Assembly: GCF_002954585.1 (NCBI RefSeq)
Contig: NZ_MSCI01000001.1
Location: forward strand, 620,001-684,000
DNA from: Vibrio chagasii
GTDB lineage: Bacteria > Pseudomonadota > Gammaproteobacteria > Enterobacterales > Vibrionaceae
Length of the DNA: 64,000 nt
Reading direction: 5' to 3'
Made by a program: the position numbers and the translations under genes
Part shown: in pieces, positions 56,153 through 64,000 of the stretch
How the letters are laid out: each line of letters begins with the position of its first letter
How positions within the stretch are numbered: position 1 is the first letter of the stretch
The notes under the pieces: model-generated
The model's database searches: none
Told to the model about the DNA's origin: nothing
The model's input: only the letters and a program-made list of their open reading frames with translations

Positions 56153-56893
56153 TTAGTGCATGTACAAACCGCCATTTACAGACAAAGTCTCGCCCGTAAT
56201 ATACGCACCAGATTCACTTGCTAGGAAACCCACCGCTTCGGCAATTTCCACAGGCGTTGCTAAACGTTTCATTGGGATTTGATTCTTGATTGAATCCAAC
56301 ACTTCAGGCTTCATTTGCTCAACCATTGGCGTTGCAGTGTAGCCAGGGGCAATCACGTTCACTGTTACGCCACTGCGAGCGCCTTCTGCAGCCAAGGCTT
56401 TCGAGAAACCAATCATTCCCGCTTTAGCTGCCGAGTAGTTAGTTTGTCCAAATTGCCCTTTAAGGCCATTCACTGACGAGATATTGATAACGCGGCAGTT
56501 TCCTTTCTCACACATAGGTGCGAACAGCGGTTGAGTCACGTTGAACAGGCTGTTTAAGTTCGTTTCGATAACCTCTTTCCACGCTTCGGCGTTCATCTTT
56601 TTAAATACGCTATCACGGGTGATGCCAGCGTTATTAACGAGAACATCAACGGTTCCCTCTTCCTCTAACAACTTGCTCAAGCTCAATGCGCACTCTTCTG
56701 TGTTGGTGACATCCAATTCAAACAATCTCACTTGATCTTCAGTAAACTGTTTCTCGTTGAACCACTCCAGTGCACACTGATAATTTCCAGTAAAATAAGT
56801 CGCAATCACACGATATCCGTCAGCGACCAACTTAGATGATATAGCCGATCCGATACCGCCCTTTGACCCTGTAATTAAAGCAAGTTTTTTCAT
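56153..56893 (-). CDS. phaB: Acetoacetyl-CoA reductase PhaB
   Basis: This short-chain dehydrogenase of about 246 residues reduces acetoacetyl-CoA to (R)-3-hydroxybutyryl-CoA with NADPH. It has the dinucleotide motif TGSKGGIGSA, NNAGITRD, the catalytic serine in NISSVNG, and YSAAKAG (Tyr/Lys), ending GGLYMH. I use MKKLALITG at 56893; an ATG at 56905 adds four residues. First gene of phaBAPC. Confidence 0.93.
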   Translation of the reverse strand: MKKLALITGSKGGIGSAISSKLVADGYRVIATYFTGNYQCALEWFNEKQFTEDQVRLFELDVTNTEECALSLSKLLEEEGTVDVLVNNAGITRDSVFKKMNAEAWKEVIETNLNSLFNVTQPLFAPMCEKGNCRVINISSVNGLKGQFGQTNYSAAKAGMIGFSKALAAEGARSGVTVNVIAPGYTATPMVEQMKPEVLDSIKNQIPMKRLATPVEIAEAVGFLASESGAYITGETLSVNGGLYMH

Positions 56894-57356
56894 TAATGGT
56901 TCCATCCCTTATAAGCAATTAAATAACAATGATGTTAATAAAATAATGTATTATTCGATAATTAAACTTTCGCGTTGCTTTAATTAAACACTACATATCA
57001 AAATCAAAAATTATTATTACAAACAGAAAATAATTCCTACTGATGTCTAAAAATCTGACTAGCTTCACAAAAACCGTGAAATGTTAAATACATGTAAAAC
57101 CCGCGCAAGCATATGATTTTAAATAATATTTTTAATTTTACTTATATCAGTAAAAATGATAAATCACTGTAAATAAAAGAGAAAACCCTATTCCGAATCT
57201 TGTTTCAATAAGAATGCAATATTAAAAACATAATCTATTGAAGACCCAAATATTAGTAAAAGTATTATTTGTTATTAATAAATCTATCTTATTTATTCTA
57301 TAAAGCGAGCAATATGATTTTAAGGGTAAAATGATTGAATCTTCATTTCATAAATA
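56894..57356. other. AT-rich intergenic stretch upstream of phaB
   Basis: About 460 strongly AT-rich bases with no convincing ORF. The phaB promoter must lie near 56910-56990. I see no operator I can name. Confidence 0.5.
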
Positions 57357-57390
57357 AGAAAAAGCCCACTCCATTACAGATTGGGCTTTA
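57357..57390 (-). terminator. Terminator of the SH3-like protein gene
   Basis: AAAGCCCA paired with TGGGCTTT over a 13-base loop, with an A-rich flank that reads as T on the minus strand. Confidence 0.7.
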
Positions 57391-57455
57391 ATAATTAATT
57401 GATAACTTATAGTCTAGCGACGGTTACATTCTCAATAGTAATACTTGATTTTCTC

Positions 57456-58127
57456 TTAATCTGTAAATATTTCATTGGTATTTACATCAAGATAAATTTT
57501 GTTTTCAAGAGACAAGCCACCGCAGTAGATAAAGTAAACATCGCGATCGCTATACCGAACCGATTTTACCCAACCGCCTAACTCTTCAAAGTCACTGGGT
57601 TCGCACTCACCTTCAGACATCAACTTAGCAACTGAGTTGCGAAATTTCTCTTGGTACAGCTTAAGATCGTCGGACTTAACTAAGTAAGAGTCTAATATCT
57701 CTTTGCTTTCCTTATCAGACATGACCACTTCATCATTCGATAAGCCAGACATGGAAACCCACTCTGCTGTTTGCGGGCCACCTTCTTTCAGAACAATGTA
57801 ATCGGAAATACGTGCCCAATCGCCCAGTTTCTCAAGTACTTCTACCTTTTCCCCTTTGTAGAGGTAGTCCGTTATCAAGCCATCAATCTCAGGCTGTTCT
57901 ACCACTTCGAGCTTTCTATCTAACACATAAAACTCTGTCTGCTCTGGCTCAGGTTGTAGTTCCATAACAGGCTTTAATTCAGATATAGGTTGCTCAATAG
58001 TTTCAGCAACGGGCTCTTCAACTTTTTCTGGTGGCGTAGGATCTTTCTTCATAATGAAGAAGTAGTACGCAGCGCCTCCTCCACCCAAGATTAACAATAC
58101 AAATAAAGCGATCAGCGCTTTTTTCAT
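57456..58127 (-). CDS. Membrane-anchored protein with a probable bacterial SH3 domain
   Basis: This 223-residue protein has one N-terminal membrane anchor (ALIALFVLLILGGGGAAYYF), a Pro/Glu-rich linker (KDPTPPEKVEEPVAE), then an SH3-like stretch (VLDRKLEVVEQPEIDG, YLYKGEKVEVLEKLGDWARI) and a C-terminal part with two cysteines (GECEPSD and IYCGG). It probably faces the periplasm. Function unknown. It is divergent from the gene at 58233. Confidence 0.65.
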   Translation of the reverse strand: MKKALIALFVLLILGGGGAAYYFFIMKKDPTPPEKVEEPVAETIEQPISELKPVMELQPEPEQTEFYVLDRKLEVVEQPEIDGLITDYLYKGEKVEVLEKLGDWARISDYIVLKEGGPQTAEWVSMSGLSNDEVVMSDKESKEILDSYLVKSDDLKLYQEKFRNSVAKLMSEGECEPSDFEELGGWVKSVRYSDRDVYFIYCGGLSLENKIYLDVNTNEIFTD

Positions 58128-58232
58128 TCAATCCACCAACTTATCCGTTAGAAGTGAATTTCCAGTGTACATCAACTCACGCATCAGCTCATCTATACTC
58201 TATATTGAAAACATCGTAAGTAGAGGAAGGTC

Positions 58233-58820
58233 ATGAGTTTTTGGGTTAAGGTTCTGATCATAAACGTCTCTTTGAGTGCTAGTGTGGTAATAGCCAGTGA
58301 ATGTAACAGTGAGAGTTGGCAAACGCTGCTAGCTCGTCAGCTCGCCTTTGAAACTCGCTATAATCAATACACAAAAGAGTTCAACCAAGTTCTCTCAACC
58401 TATGAGTCAAAGGCCCTACTATCTAAACATTTCACCGGAGAGCAAGTCGTTGAACTTTGGGCAAAGTATGAACAAAGATTTAATACACAGCTCAACAGCC
58501 ACATGAATACCGCTTACGATATTTCCGAAGTTCTGCTTAAACAGTCATATGTAGTATCTACCGAACTAGAAGGCGCTCGTTCTCTTGCTCAACTATGGGA
58601 AGTAATGGCTAAACAATGCGATAAAGCAAAACTAGCTCGCCAATCAGTAAGCGCACTGTCACATGTGAAGAGCTCTCAATCTCTCTCGCAAGACCTTAAT
58701 GTGCTGAGTGAAAAGTTCAGGCTACTATCATTTAGGTATCGTCAGGAAGCCACAATGATCGATGCTGCGCGCCAATCAAATGAACGGGAAAGCGTTCAAT
58801 CAAACGAACCGCTTCGCTAG
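58233..58820 (+). CDS. Small exported protein of unknown function
   Basis: This 195-residue protein has a signal-like N-terminus (VKVLIINVSLSASVVIAS, cut near ECN). The mature part is entirely helical and Gln/Ser-rich (FETRYNQYTKEFNQVLSTYE). There are two cysteines (ECNSES and AKQCDKAK) that could form a disulfide. I do not recognise the family. It has a good GAGGAAGG ribosome site. Confidence 0.65.
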   Translation: MSFWVKVLIINVSLSASVVIASECNSESWQTLLARQLAFETRYNQYTKEFNQVLSTYESKALLSKHFTGEQVVELWAKYEQRFNTQLNSHMNTAYDISEVLLKQSYVVSTELEGARSLAQLWEVMAKQCDKAKLARQSVSALSHVKSSQSLSQDLNVLSEKFRLLSFRYRQEATMIDAARQSNERESVQSNEPLR

Positions 58821-59055
58821 ATTTATCTGCAAAATCAGCCACGCCTGATGAAAATGTATTCAACCCTGCCTTAATCAAAGCTTTATCAATAACTTGTAAA
58901 ACTAATGTGTTATCTATCAACAACAAAGTTCAATTTCCAACCAATGCAAGTAATTATGTGAGAGATTCATCACAAAATAGATTTACAAACGCCAAAAAAT
59001 TGTTATCATGAATCTTCATATAACTTAATAACAAGAAACATTTTGGCTAGGTAAT

Positions 59056-59298
59056 ATGCAAAAAACTATGGCTTTCAACTGCTTGAGTAACACGGAATGG
59101 ACTGCAGAGATAAGAGCTAAGCTTTTATCTGTAGCTAAACACATGGAAGAGTTCGGTTCAGTAAGTGAATTAGAGCTATGTAAGATATTTGGAGAAACAA
59201 TCTGGAATGACGGTGTGGATTATCATTCACATGCTTTTTCATTCAGAATTAATGCACAAACTGGAGATTGTTCAATCTCTAACTTTAAGTATCACTAA
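59056..59298 (+). CDS. 80-residue protein of unknown function
   Basis: The small protein has no signal or membrane segment: an acidic-basic helical first half (WTAEIRAKLLSVAKHMEEFG) and an aromatic/His-rich end (DGVDYHSHAFSFRINAQTGD). It has an AGG ribosome site four bases before the ATG and its own terminator, both of which support a real gene. I do not recognise it. The upstream stretch from 58821 holds nothing else I can support. Confidence 0.6.
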   Translation: MQKTMAFNCLSNTEWTAEIRAKLLSVAKHMEEFGSVSELELCKIFGETIWNDGVDYHSHAFSFRINAQTGDCSISNFKYH

Positions 59299-59316
59299 GT
59301 TTTGCACCTATCATAT

Positions 59317-59350
59317 ACGGAGTACCTTTCACGAGGTGCTCCGTTTTTTA
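59317..59350 (+). terminator. Terminator of the 80-residue protein gene
   Basis: ACGGAGTACCT paired with AGGTGCTCCGT (one mismatch) and a T6 tract. Confidence 0.83.
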
Positions 59351-59468
59351 TTGCCTTGAGTTTGGCATCTTGTAAAAGATCTTGGGGCACCTTCGCATTG
59401 TTACCCAAAGATCAAATCATTTCGTTTTCAGCTCACTCTCCACCAATAACAACCAAGCTTCCACAGGG

Positions 59469-59927
59469 TTAGTCGGTATACACCGGAAGCGGCGCATTAC
59501 CTTTAACTTGCCTTATCGCTAGGTGTGTATGGATATCTTTGACGTTAGATAACCGTTGGAGTTTTCTAGTAAATGCTTCATAGGCCATTAGGTTTGGACT
59601 AACCACCTCTAAAAGATAATCATAAGCGCCAGAGACAACATGGCAGCTGATCACCTCCTCCATCTCGACAACCGCTCCTTCGAACTTATCGATCGACACT
59701 TCTTGGTGATTGTTTAGGCTCACTTCAACAAACACACTCATCGCCACACCGACTTTTTCTCGAGACAAGCTCACGCGATAGCCATCGATTATCCCTTTTT
59801 CTTCAAGCCTTTTGATACGCCTTGCACATGGAGACGCAGATAATCCCACCACCTCAGCGAGTTCAGCCGTTGTCAATCGACCATCTTTTTGTAGTAGTTC
59901 AAGAAGATGTCTATCTATTCTATCCAT
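59469..59927 (-). CDS. Lrp/AsnC-family transcriptional regulator
   Basis: This 152-residue regulator has an N-terminal helix-turn-helix (TTAELAEVVGLSASPCARRI) and a C-terminal RAM ligand-binding domain (VISCHVVSGAYDYLLEVVS). Members respond to amino acids. It is divergent from an EamA exporter 230 bases away, a common arrangement in which the regulator controls the exporter; this control is inferred. Confidence 0.92.
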   Translation of the reverse strand: MDRIDRHLLELLQKDGRLTTAELAEVVGLSASPCARRIKRLEEKGIIDGYRVSLSREKVGVAMSVFVEVSLNNHQEVSIDKFEGAVVEMEEVISCHVVSGAYDYLLEVVSPNLMAYEAFTRKLQRLSNVKDIHTHLAIRQVKGNAPLPVYTD

Positions 59928-60158
59928 AACGCGACTTATCCTTTGGTATTAAAAAGAGCAATGAGAGCAGCCCCCATTTAGATCTATCACCAATCAACGT
60001 GGTAAACATAAAAGACCACAACAAGGGTTTTAAGCACTAATAATTTTTATAATGTTAGCAAAAATCACCAATAGTAAGTAAAAACTCATTCAATTTTGCC
60101 AACCTAAGGCACACGAATCCCATCATAATTAATCATCACTCACTTGTTTGTTTATATT

Positions 60159-61088
60159 ATGAAGCTTGGCTACCTTTCCATTACTGTCACTTTACTGATC
60201 TGGGCGAGTTTTTTTCTCTCACTAAAAGGTGGCGCCAATTCAAATTTAACGCCCGCAGACATCGCTCTCACTCGCTTCTTTATACCCACCCTCCTGCTAC
60301 TGCCACTGGTATGGAAAGCCCGTAACATCGTCACTGCGGTGCCTGCGCGATACTTACTCGGTATGTTCATTGGTAGTGGGCTGCCTTACCTCCTTGTCGC
60401 TGGTACAGCAATGCAGTTTGTTCCGGTTTCTCACGGTAGTGCTTTAGTTCCTGGGACACTACCTCTATTTGTTACAGGCATTGCGGTCCTCTTTTTTAAA
60501 CAACCATTGAGCAGGCATCGAGTCGCCGGGTTGGCGATGGTGTTGTTTGGAATCGTGCTGTTTTTAGGCGCGAGCTTAAGCAGTTTGAACTTTGAATACA
60601 CCAAGGGACACTTGCTATTCTTATGCGGAAGCTTGATGTGGGCGATATTTACGATTTCTGCTCGTGTAGCCAACCTTGACGCATTAGTTAGTGCTGGCTT
60701 CATCTCTCTCTGCTCGACGTTACTATTGTTACTTCTCATCGTTACCGGGACGCTCCCTAGTCATCTTGCAGACACACCCATCGCTCAATGGCCATTTACC
60801 GAGCTTGCTGTGCATTCTGCAGTACAAGGTGTTGGCGCAGGTTTAATAGCGGCGTTCACATACCTATATGCTGTAAAGACCTTAGGGGCGGAACGATCCG
60901 CCGCATTTGGCAGCGCAACACCCGCAATTGCGACTCTTCTGGCTATTCCATTATTTGGCGAGATCCCTGACACGCTAACCTGGCTAGCTCTTGGTTCTAT
61001 TTGTATTGGCAGCTTGGTAGCGAGCAATATCTTTATGAGAAATGATCAAGCAATGCAGTATCAACCTCCCACTCACAGCAAGGCTTAA
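60159..61088 (+). CDS. EamA/DMT-family transporter
   Basis: This inner-membrane protein of about 309 residues has ten hydrophobic helices in two EamA repeats (first WASFFLSLKGGANSNLTPAD; second GHLLFLCGSLMWAIFTISAR). Such carriers export amino acids or metabolites. I use the ATG at 60159; a TTG at 60144 adds five residues. Likely partner of the divergent Lrp-type regulator. Confidence 0.9.
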   Translation: MKLGYLSITVTLLIWASFFLSLKGGANSNLTPADIALTRFFIPTLLLLPLVWKARNIVTAVPARYLLGMFIGSGLPYLLVAGTAMQFVPVSHGSALVPGTLPLFVTGIAVLFFKQPLSRHRVAGLAMVLFGIVLFLGASLSSLNFEYTKGHLLFLCGSLMWAIFTISARVANLDALVSAGFISLCSTLLLLLLIVTGTLPSHLADTPIAQWPFTELAVHSAVQGVGAGLIAAFTYLYAVKTLGAERSAAFGSATPAIATLLAIPLFGEIPDTLTWLALGSICIGSLVASNIFMRNDQAMQYQPPTHSKA

Positions 61089-61236
61089 TTGCGGTTGCTC
61101 AGGTATTCCTACTCCTCACTTTCACAATAACGATGTCTAGATAAGCCTACCTTTGCAGGCTTATCTAAAATCTTCTTTTTCTCAACACGCTTCTCCATTA
61201 AACTGTCCGACCTTTTTGCCGATTCAAGAGAACACC

Positions 61237-61701
61237 ATGCAACGCGACTACACCTTAAATTGTTTAATCACCATGCCTCGCCATGAACTAGAAGAATTTA
61301 GTTTAAGAATGATCCATCGCCTTGTTCCTGAAGACGCAATGACAGAATTGTTCACGTTCGAACAAGAAGAAGTAACCAGCGAAGAACGCATGCAATCAGC
61401 GAAGTTCGATGCAATGCTACGAATGACAGCAATTGCACTTGGTGAAGTAAACTTAGCGTTTTCTGAATCGGACAACTCACAGCAAAACATCGAGCGCATG
61501 ACTCGCCTGCTGTTATGGCACTTCTACTCGATCTCTTTCAACCTTGAAGAAGCGATCGCAATTGAAGTGCACTGTGAGAAAGTTGAGAAGATCTTAAAGA
61601 ACGCACCAAAAGATGCGTTTGGTTGGGTTAAAGAACTGACAGAGCTGCTTCACTTCTATGCAAAAGTGAATGAAGGCAACGAAGAGAAAAAAGACGCGTA
61701 G
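61237..61701 (+). CDS. Conserved-looking cytoplasmic protein of unknown function
   Basis: This 154-residue, acidic, fully helical protein starts MQRDYTLNCLITMPRHELEE and includes ERMTRLLLWHFYSISFNLEE. There is no signal, membrane segment or known motif. The ATG at 61237 has an AAGAG site; the frame extends upstream to 61153 without coding character. I do not recognise the family. Confidence 0.65.
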   Translation: MQRDYTLNCLITMPRHELEEFSLRMIHRLVPEDAMTELFTFEQEEVTSEERMQSAKFDAMLRMTAIALGEVNLAFSESDNSQQNIERMTRLLLWHFYSISFNLEEAIAIEVHCEKVEKILKNAPKDAFGWVKELTELLHFYAKVNEGNEEKKDA

Positions 61702-61763
61702 CGTCCCTTAATCTTCAACAGGGTTCAGTAAAACAGCCCAGCTCATTACAAAGGCAGAATGAA

Positions 61764-61961
61764 CTACACAGAAGGCAAGTAAAAGCTTTGCTGAAACGAG
61801 TTCTCTGCCTTTGTTGTTTCTAGTACGCTGTGATGCAGCATCAATATCGACTGAGCGATTTTAGTTCCTATCCCCAATGAACCATTCGGCGCTTCCCGCT
61901 CCACCTCATTGTGAATAACCACCCTAACCCGCTTCGAATCCGGCTCTAAGTCAAAACGCAA
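61764..61961 (-). pseudogene. Possible remnant of a GHKL ATPase/sensor-kinase C-terminus
   Basis: About 65 codons end in a normal stop and read like the tail of a histidine-kinase-type ATPase: VRVVIHNEVEREAPNGSLGI, then GTKIAQSILMLHH and a terminal strand SFQQSFYLPS. GSLGIGTKIAQSIL resembles a G2 box. There is no ATG, and the left flank is the yggL terminator, so the rest of such a gene is gone. It could also be a chance ORF. Confidence 0.3.
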
Positions 61962-61991
61962 AAAGGCCGAATCGATTTACCGATTCGGCCT
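61960..61991 (-). terminator. Terminator of yggL
   Basis: An 11-base-pair AGGCCGAATCG stem with a six-base loop, followed by T5 on the minus strand. Confidence 0.85.
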
Positions 61992-62062
61992 CTGTTTTGT
62001 GTATCGTTACTCGTCCTAAAAGTCGTATTACTCTTTAAGCAGAGCTACACGATAGGATCAAT

Positions 62063-62404
62063 TTAGAACGCGTAGTTTGCGTCAATCAACTCGCTGACTT
62101 CAACTTTCGTTACTTCAGCACGCGCCTCAAGCCATTGGGCAACTTGAAGTTGTTCTGCTTCAGTTACTGAACGGTAGCGCTCAACAGAACATAAGAAACC
62201 TTCAAACAGCTCAAGGCCGCCACCGCCAAAGCACAAACCAATGCTATCGATGAAGTCGATGAAGTCATCAATGAACACATCGTATTGGTCAAAATCAGTA
62301 ATCGATGTTTTGCAGCTTACTTCAAAGCCCAGAATCGCGAATTCACCTAGGTATAGCTTTTTACGTAGACGACGATTTTTGTTTTCGATTTTATCTAATT
62401 TCAT
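62063..62404 (-). CDS. yggL: YggL-family (DUF469) 50S ribosome-associated protein
   Basis: This 113-residue protein from MKLDKIENKNRRLRKKLYLG has the conserved basic start, EFAILGFEVSC, an acidic middle (DDFIDFIDSIGLCFGGGG) and LEARAEVTKVEVSELIDANY at the end. The family associates with the large ribosomal subunit. I use the ATG at 62404; an in-frame ATG at 62434 adds ten residues that do not fit. Confidence 0.85.
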   Translation of the reverse strand: MKLDKIENKNRRLRKKLYLGEFAILGFEVSCKTSITDFDQYDVFIDDFIDFIDSIGLCFGGGGLELFEGFLCSVERYRSVTEAEQLQVAQWLEARAEVTKVEVSELIDANYAF

Positions 62405-62540
62405 AACTGTCTCTCTTTTCGTTTGATTAAGCATTTATACACAGTTCTAACGCAATGCCCAAGAGTTTTATCTTGCATAAAAAGCCTTGAGAAAAAAATC
62501 GTGCTACAGAAACAAAAGCTTAATAAAAACGATAAAAATC

Positions 62541-62569
62541 TGTCACTTAACTACTTCACGATTGGTCAC
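62541..62569 (+). promoter_or_regulatory. Possible Pho-box repeats upstream of phoX
   Basis: TGTCAC, CTTCAC and GGTCAC occur at 62541, 62554 and 62564. Spacings of 13 and 10 bases differ from the classical 11, so this is only a candidate for PhoB control. The repeats lie about 90-118 bases upstream of phoX. Confidence 0.3.
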
Positions 62570-62658
62570 ACATTTACCCAGACTATTAACTTATTCATTA
62601 ATAGATGTGTGAATGACAAACAACAAATAATAAAGTCAGCCAATAGGAAGCAGTTGCG

Positions 62659-64000
62659 ATGAGCAAGGAAACATTTGATAGCACTCGTTTTAACAAGAGT
62701 AACAACAAACCCTTCGAAGAGGTTCTAGAAGCAAACCTTTCAAGAAGAAACGTATTGAAAGGCGGCTTAGGCATTAGTGCAATGACCGCCTTTGGTGCAT
62801 TCGGTTTAGGTGGGCACAGCACAGCTAACGCGGCAACAATGCAAGCTACGGGCGCACAAAAAAGTACTGCGACGCTAGCATTTGAATCCGTTAAAGGCTC
62901 ATTAACAGACAGCGTGGTTGTGCCTAAAGGATACACAGCACAAGTATTAGTTCCTTGGGGTACTCCACTCAATAAGAAAGGCAATGCTTGGCTAAAAGAC
63001 GGCACCAACAATGCACAAGACCAAGCTAATGCTCTAGGTATGCACCACGATGGCATGCACTTCTTCTCGTTGGATGGCAACAGCAATGATGGTTTGTTGG
63101 TGATCAACCACGAATACATTGACCAAAAAGCACTTCACGCTAATGGCCCTACATACAATGAAGGCACTCGCCCTAACATTGATGAAGTACGTAAAGAGAT
63201 CAACGCGCACGGCGTGAGTGTGGTTCGCGTTAAACTTGAAGGCAACCAGTGGGTAATGGTCGATAATGACCCACTTAACCGCCGCTACACTGGCGCCACT
63301 GTAATGGACCTATCTGGCCCTGTCGCTCACAGTGAGTTTACCAAAACGAAATTCTCACAAGACGGTAGCCAAGCTCGTGGCACATTGAACAACTGTGGTA
63401 ACGGCTACACACCTTGGGGCACTTACCTCACTTGTGAAGAAAACTGGCCGGGTTACTTTGTCAATAAAGGTACAACGACACCTGCTCAAGAGCGTATCGG
63501 TATCGCGACAGACAAAACACGTTACGGTTGGGACACCCTTTCTGGTGACAAACAAGAGCGTTTAGATGAGTTTACACGCTTTGATGTCACACCAACAGCT
63601 GATTCTCCAATGGACGATTACCGTAACGAAGCACACGGTCACGGCTACATTGTTGAGATCGACCCATACACAGCAAACTCACGAGCGAAGAAGCGTACCG
63701 CTCTAGGTTGCTTCCGTCATGAAGGTTGTACGTTTGGTAAGTTAACCGAAGGCGAACCAATCGTATTCTACTCTGGTCACGACTCTCGTTTCGAATACCT
63801 GTACAAATTTGTTTCTGAAGCGAAATGGGACCCACGTGACGCTGAGCCGAGCAACCGCCTAAGCACGGGCGACAAGTACATGGACAAAGGCACGCTATAT
63901 GTGGCGAAGTTCAACGACGATGGTTCAGGTACATGGTTGCCATTAACACTAAGCAGCAAAACCACAAACGGTGGCAAGCTAAGTGATACGTTTGATTCAC
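62659..64000 (+). CDS. phoX: PhoX-family alkaline phosphatase (cut by window edge)
   Basis: 447 codons are visible and the gene runs off the right edge. A twin-arginine signal lies at about residues 30-60 (SRRNVLKGG, then a hydrophobic stretch), so it is exported folded. The PhoX (DUF839) signature is present: LLVINHEY, NNCGNGYTPWGTYLTCEEN, and RNEAHGHGYIVEIDPY. PhoX enzymes are calcium/iron-dependent phosphomonoesterases that free phosphate from organic esters. The ATG at 62659 has AGGAAG nine bases before it. Confidence 0.92.
   Translation, partial: MSKETFDSTRFNKSNNKPFEEVLEANLSRRNVLKGGLGISAMTAFGAFGLGGHSTANAATMQATGAQKSTATLAFESVKGSLTDSVVVPKGYTAQVLVPWGTPLNKKGNAWLKDGTNNAQDQANALGMHHDGMHFFSLDGNSNDGLLVINHEYIDQKALHANGPTYNEGTRPNIDEVRKEINAHGVSVVRVKLEGNQWVMVDNDPLNRRYTGATVMDLSGPVAHSEFTKTKFSQDGSQARGTLNNCGNGYTPWGTYLTCEENWPGYFVNKGTTTPAQERIGIATDKTRYGWDTLSGDKQERLDEFTRFDVTPTADSPMDDYRNEAHGHGYIVEIDPYTANSRAKKRTALGCFRHEGCTFGKLTEGEPIVFYSGHDSRFEYLYKFVSEAKWDPRDAEPSNRLSTGDKYMDKGTLYVAKFNDDGSGTWLPLTLSSKTTNGGKLSDTFDS

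Noticed and set aside
1..64000. CRISPR arrays, prophage, integrase, transposase or integron attC sites
   Set aside because: I looked for spaced repeats, transposase or integrase-like ORFs and attC-type hairpins; the only sizeable repeats are the tRNA blocks and the nirC leader repeat.

Overview
The window is chromosomal DNA of a marine gammaproteobacterium, almost certainly a Vibrio and most likely of the Splendidus clade. The signs are a TonB2 locus with the Vibrio-type extra subunit TtpC and a DUF3450 protein, a napFDABC operon with a tiny Vibrio-type membrane protein at its end, narQP without narXL, a phaBAPC operon, and tandem Cys/Leu/Gly tRNA arrays. From memory, the nap - narQP - pha neighbourhood resembles chromosome II of V. 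cholerae; this is an inference that I could not test.

Layout. 1-5.8 kb: iron uptake. A Fur-box-preceded TonB2 operon (DUF3450, ttpC, exbB2, exbD2, tonB2 cut by the window edge) lies beside a TonB-dependent siderophore receptor with its own Fur box. 6.3-11.2 kb: a dicarboxylate/amino-acid symporter with a CRP site, a CpxRA-like two-component system, an NYN-domain protein and a DUF4174 protein. 11.2-16.2 kb: assimilatory/detoxifying nitrite reduction, nirBD-nirC plus cobA, which makes the siroheme precursor needed by NirB; FNR-like and NarP-like sites lie upstream. 16.4-21.5 kb: a strong Fur box and promoter with no gene behind it, then two near-identical tRNA arrays in direct orientation flanking a lipase and a chemotaxis receptor. 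21.6-24.7 kb: ravA-viaA. 25-34.9 kb: housekeeping and single genes (Nudix, ltaE, a 664-residue exported protein that I do not recognise, the ribosome-assembly GTPase YlqF, a GGDEF protein, GNAT, a fatty-acid desaturase, a nuclease/phosphatase-fold lipoprotein). 35-43.6 kb: a more eroded stretch with an ABM monooxygenase, a gene broken by one in-frame stop, a DUF481 protein, an RND efflux pair and two decayed genes (a FadL-type porin and a small membrane protein). 43.6-52.4 kb: anaerobic respiration (dcuC, narP, narQ, napFDABC and a 45-residue protein). 52.5-56.9 kb: polyhydroxyalkanoate synthesis (phaBAPC). 57.4-62.4 kb: small uncharacterised genes, an Lrp regulator divergent from an EamA exporter, and yggL. 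From 62.7 kb: a PhoX phosphatase cut by the window edge.

How it fits together. The main theme is low oxygen and iron. NapABC reduces nitrate to nitrite, NirBD reduces nitrite to ammonium using siroheme supplied by CobA, NirC moves nitrite, NarQP senses nitrate/nitrite, DcuC handles C4-dicarboxylates, and RavA/ViaA is linked in E. coli to anaerobic respiratory complexes. Iron acquisition at the left edge supports these Fe-S and heme enzymes. I saw no CRISPR array, integrase, transposase or prophage. The most useful leads are the orphan Fur-controlled promoter, the recombinogenic tRNA duplication, the eroded 42-43 kb stretch and the unknown 664-residue exported protein.
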